Source: Chthonomonas sp.
Lineage (GTDB): Bacteria > Armatimonadota > Fimbriimonadia > Fimbriimonadales > Fimbriimonadaceae
Direction of reading: 5' to 3'
Length of the DNA stretch: 64,000 nucleotides
NCBI GenBank assembly: GCA_016788585.1
Contig: JAEURP010000011.1
Coordinates: 1-64,000, forward strand
Part shown: piece after piece, positions 62,652 through 64,000 of the stretch
Position numbering within the stretch: the stretch's first letter is position 1
Layout of the letters: every line of letters begins with the position of its first letter
Notes under the pieces: generated by a model
Told to the model about the DNA's origin: nothing
Seen by the model: only the letters and a program-made list of their open reading frames with translations
Databases searched by the model: none
Program-made: the position numbers and the translations under genes

Positions 62652-63347
62652 TTACACTCGAGTGATCTTTGTTGTAAAGTTCATTTTGCTTGGCTGGGAT
62701 TTGCTGTCGCTCGATTTCATCGTCAAGCTCATCGCCATGTTCCCGCCGCGAACAGATCCATCGGTGCCGTAGATCTCGACCTTGCCATTGCCGGCCATCG
62801 ACCCCATCTCGCCCATACTGCCAGTCACCCTTTGTCCGACCTCAGCAATCATTTTGCCGTTTACGGTCTTGACACTGATCAAGGTGTAAGTTGCGTTCAG
62901 GTTCATTCCCTGAGATACAGACATATCGCCTTTCCAGGATTGGCCGATCTTTACAGGCCCCTGCGGAAACGTTGGTGTCGCTGCTCCCGTCAAGCTACCA
63001 TTTGACTCGCCTATCACCTTGCCTCGGCTGTCGATCTTCATAGTCGAAACCTGTGGCTTAGTGTTCCGACTGCTACCAGTCGACGGCATAGTGACTTTCG
63101 ATTCGACCGTAGCAATGCCATTCTTAACGTCTTTAACCGTCATGATGCTACTGATCACCTGTGGCTTTGGCATCATCGAACCCGACATCGTGATGTTGTA
63201 CTTCATGACCTGGCCCTTGACCCACTTGATTCTGAGCAGGTAGCCAGGTCCAGACTTGGTGACTTGCGCATTCGCTGGCCGGGGAGCTTGAACAGTCGTC
63301 AAGGCGAGGCCTAGGGCGCCAATAAGGAGAAGATTCTTTAATTGCAT
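62652..63347 (-). CDS. Exported hypothetical protein (DUF6263-like)
   Basis: 231 aa from ATG 63347, which starts a good signal peptide (LLLIGALGLALTTVQA); the frame upstream overlaps the FKBP gene end only by chance. The mature part has regular beta strands and Met/Ser/Gly-rich loops (KYNITMSGSMMPKPQVISS, KVTMPSTGSSRNTK, GSMGEMGSMAGNGKVEIYGTDG). The pattern resembles the DUF6263 family of exported beta proteins. Function unknown. Confidence 0.7.
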   Translation of the reverse strand: MQLKNLLLIGALGLALTTVQAPRPANAQVTKSGPGYLLRIKWVKGQVMKYNITMSGSMMPKPQVISSIMTVKDVKNGIATVESKVTMPSTGSSRNTKPQVSTMKIDSRGKVIGESNGSLTGAATPTFPQGPVKIGQSWKGDMSVSQGMNLNATYTLISVKTVNGKMIAEVGQRVTGSMGEMGSMAGNGKVEIYGTDGSVRGGNMAMSLTMKSSDSKSQPSKMNFTTKITRV

Positions 63348-63375
63348 TGTCCTGATGAATTTACGATTACAAACG

Positions 63376-64000
63376 TTACTTGATGCCAAGAAGTTCAACT
63401 TCAAATACGAGAACAGAATTCGGTGGGATGCTCTCCCCCTTTTGTTCGGGACCATAGGCCAGCGCTGGTGGGATTACGAGCCGCCGCTTTCCGCCAACCT
63501 TCATGCCAACAATACCATCGTCCCAGCCCTTGATCACCGCGCCGACTCCCATTTGGAACTCAAATGGCTCCTTTCGGTCGTAAGAAGCATCAAACTTCTT
63601 GCCATTGAGCAATGTGCCAAGGTAGTGCACCTTGACGGTATCCGTGGACTTGACGGCTCGGCCCGTTCCGACTTTGAGATCGGTCGAATCATAAACCATC
63701 TCCTGCCCTTTCTTAACCACGTAGAGCAGGTCGATATCGTAAGTGAGGTCTGCATCAGGCGGGATGGGGCCGCTTCCTGCCTTGCCATAGGCCAATATGG
63801 CTGGAATCTCTAAGGTGCGCTTCCCGCCAACCTTCATGCCGGGAACTCCGCGATCCCAACCCGCAATGACTTGCCCCGAACCAATGACGAACGAGAAGGG
63901 AGACTTGTCCTTGCCGGCATTCGAGTCGAAGACCTTGCCGTCCTTCATCTTTCCTGTGTAAATCACGACAGCCATATCACCGGTTTCTGCCTTGAGCCCG
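63376..64000 (-). CDS. Tandem FKBP-type peptidyl-prolyl isomerase, start missing
   Basis: At least 208 codons; the frame is open to the right edge, and the sequence GLKAETGD just before the first Met belongs to an FKBP domain, so the true start is outside. Two FKBP domains: the first with VVIYTGKMKDGKVFDSN and VIAGWDRGVPGMKVGGKR, the second with VKVHYLGTLLNGKKFDAS, IKGWDDGIVGMKVGGKR and PPALAYGP. Both keep the active-site Tyr, Phe, Asp and Trp of FKBPs. It probably catalyses proline isomerisation in exported or nascent proteins. Confidence 0.93.
   Translation of the reverse strand, partial: GLKAETGDMAVVIYTGKMKDGKVFDSNAGKDKSPFSFVIGSGQVIAGWDRGVPGMKVGGKRTLEIPAILAYGKAGSGPIPPDADLTYDIDLLYVVKKGQEMVYDSTDLKVGTGRAVKSTDTVKVHYLGTLLNGKKFDASYDRKEPFEFQMGVGAVIKGWDDGIVGMKVGGKRRLVIPPALAYGPEQKGESIPPNSVLVFEVELLGIK

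Overview
The window is 64 kb of a bacterial chromosome with dense, mostly single-copy housekeeping genes. Envelope traits point to a diderm: type IV pilus ATPases and prepilins, an MlaF-like ABC ATPase, Sec, Tat and lipoprotein signals, and an AMIN-domain amidase. The mix of families (a pilus-locus protein resembling DUF4900, a FusA2-type EF-G paralogue, a cyanobacterial-type acyl-ACP-reductase homologue, leaderless-looking promoters, CCA-encoding tRNAs) suggests Armatimonadota (Fimbriimonadia-like). That taxonomic call is inference with modest confidence.

Layout. 0-5.2 kb: a partial secreted protein, a Tat-exported metallophosphoesterase/beta-propeller fusion, and ahcY preceded by a textbook SAH riboswitch whose 3' strand is shared with a terminator hairpin. 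5.2-9.2 kb: an operon of AmpG-like transporter, beta-lactamase-family hydrolase and TPR protein. 9.3-14 kb: pilB, an HDOD gene, and pilT with a long N-terminal extension, closed by a strong terminator. 14-18.2 kb: tRNA-Leu(CAG), a fadN-type beta-oxidation gene and etfBA, with an orphan minus-strand terminator that may end a small RNA. 18.2-22.5 kb: cupin, metY, CoA-binding protein and a secreted papain-like protease.

22.48-37.94 kb is an integrated mobile element, bounded by 45-bp identical direct repeats of the 3' end of tRNA-Lys(CTT). It carries a tyrosine integrase, an excisionase-like protein, a zinc-ribbon membrane protein, a replication-relaxation-type protein and a VirD4/TraG-like ATPase. 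Its cargo has two parts. One is a TerY-P-like triad (vWA, PP2C phosphatase, atypical kinase). The other is a four-gene coupled operon: secreted protein, membrane-anchored C39-like peptidase, 1480-aa RHS/YD-repeat protein with an unrecognised 113-residue tip, and a small candidate immunity protein. This element, and in particular the RHS operon, is the best candidate for an undescribed system.

38-64 kb is again chromosomal: a SnoaL-like gene behind a near-perfect promoter/operator, GNAT, a Spy-like protein, the MlaF-like ATPase with an acyl-ACP-reductase homologue, an M50 protease, trpS, asd, an AraC regulator, a prepilin/pilus operon, an M48 protease, accDA, adenosine deaminase, tRNA-Val(TAC), an amidase and GerMN pair, PAP2, a BMP lipoprotein, an EF-G paralogue, and an FKBP operon that includes an ArgC-like protein without the catalytic cysteine. 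The FKBP gene runs off the right edge. All functional calls come from motif reading; no searches were run.
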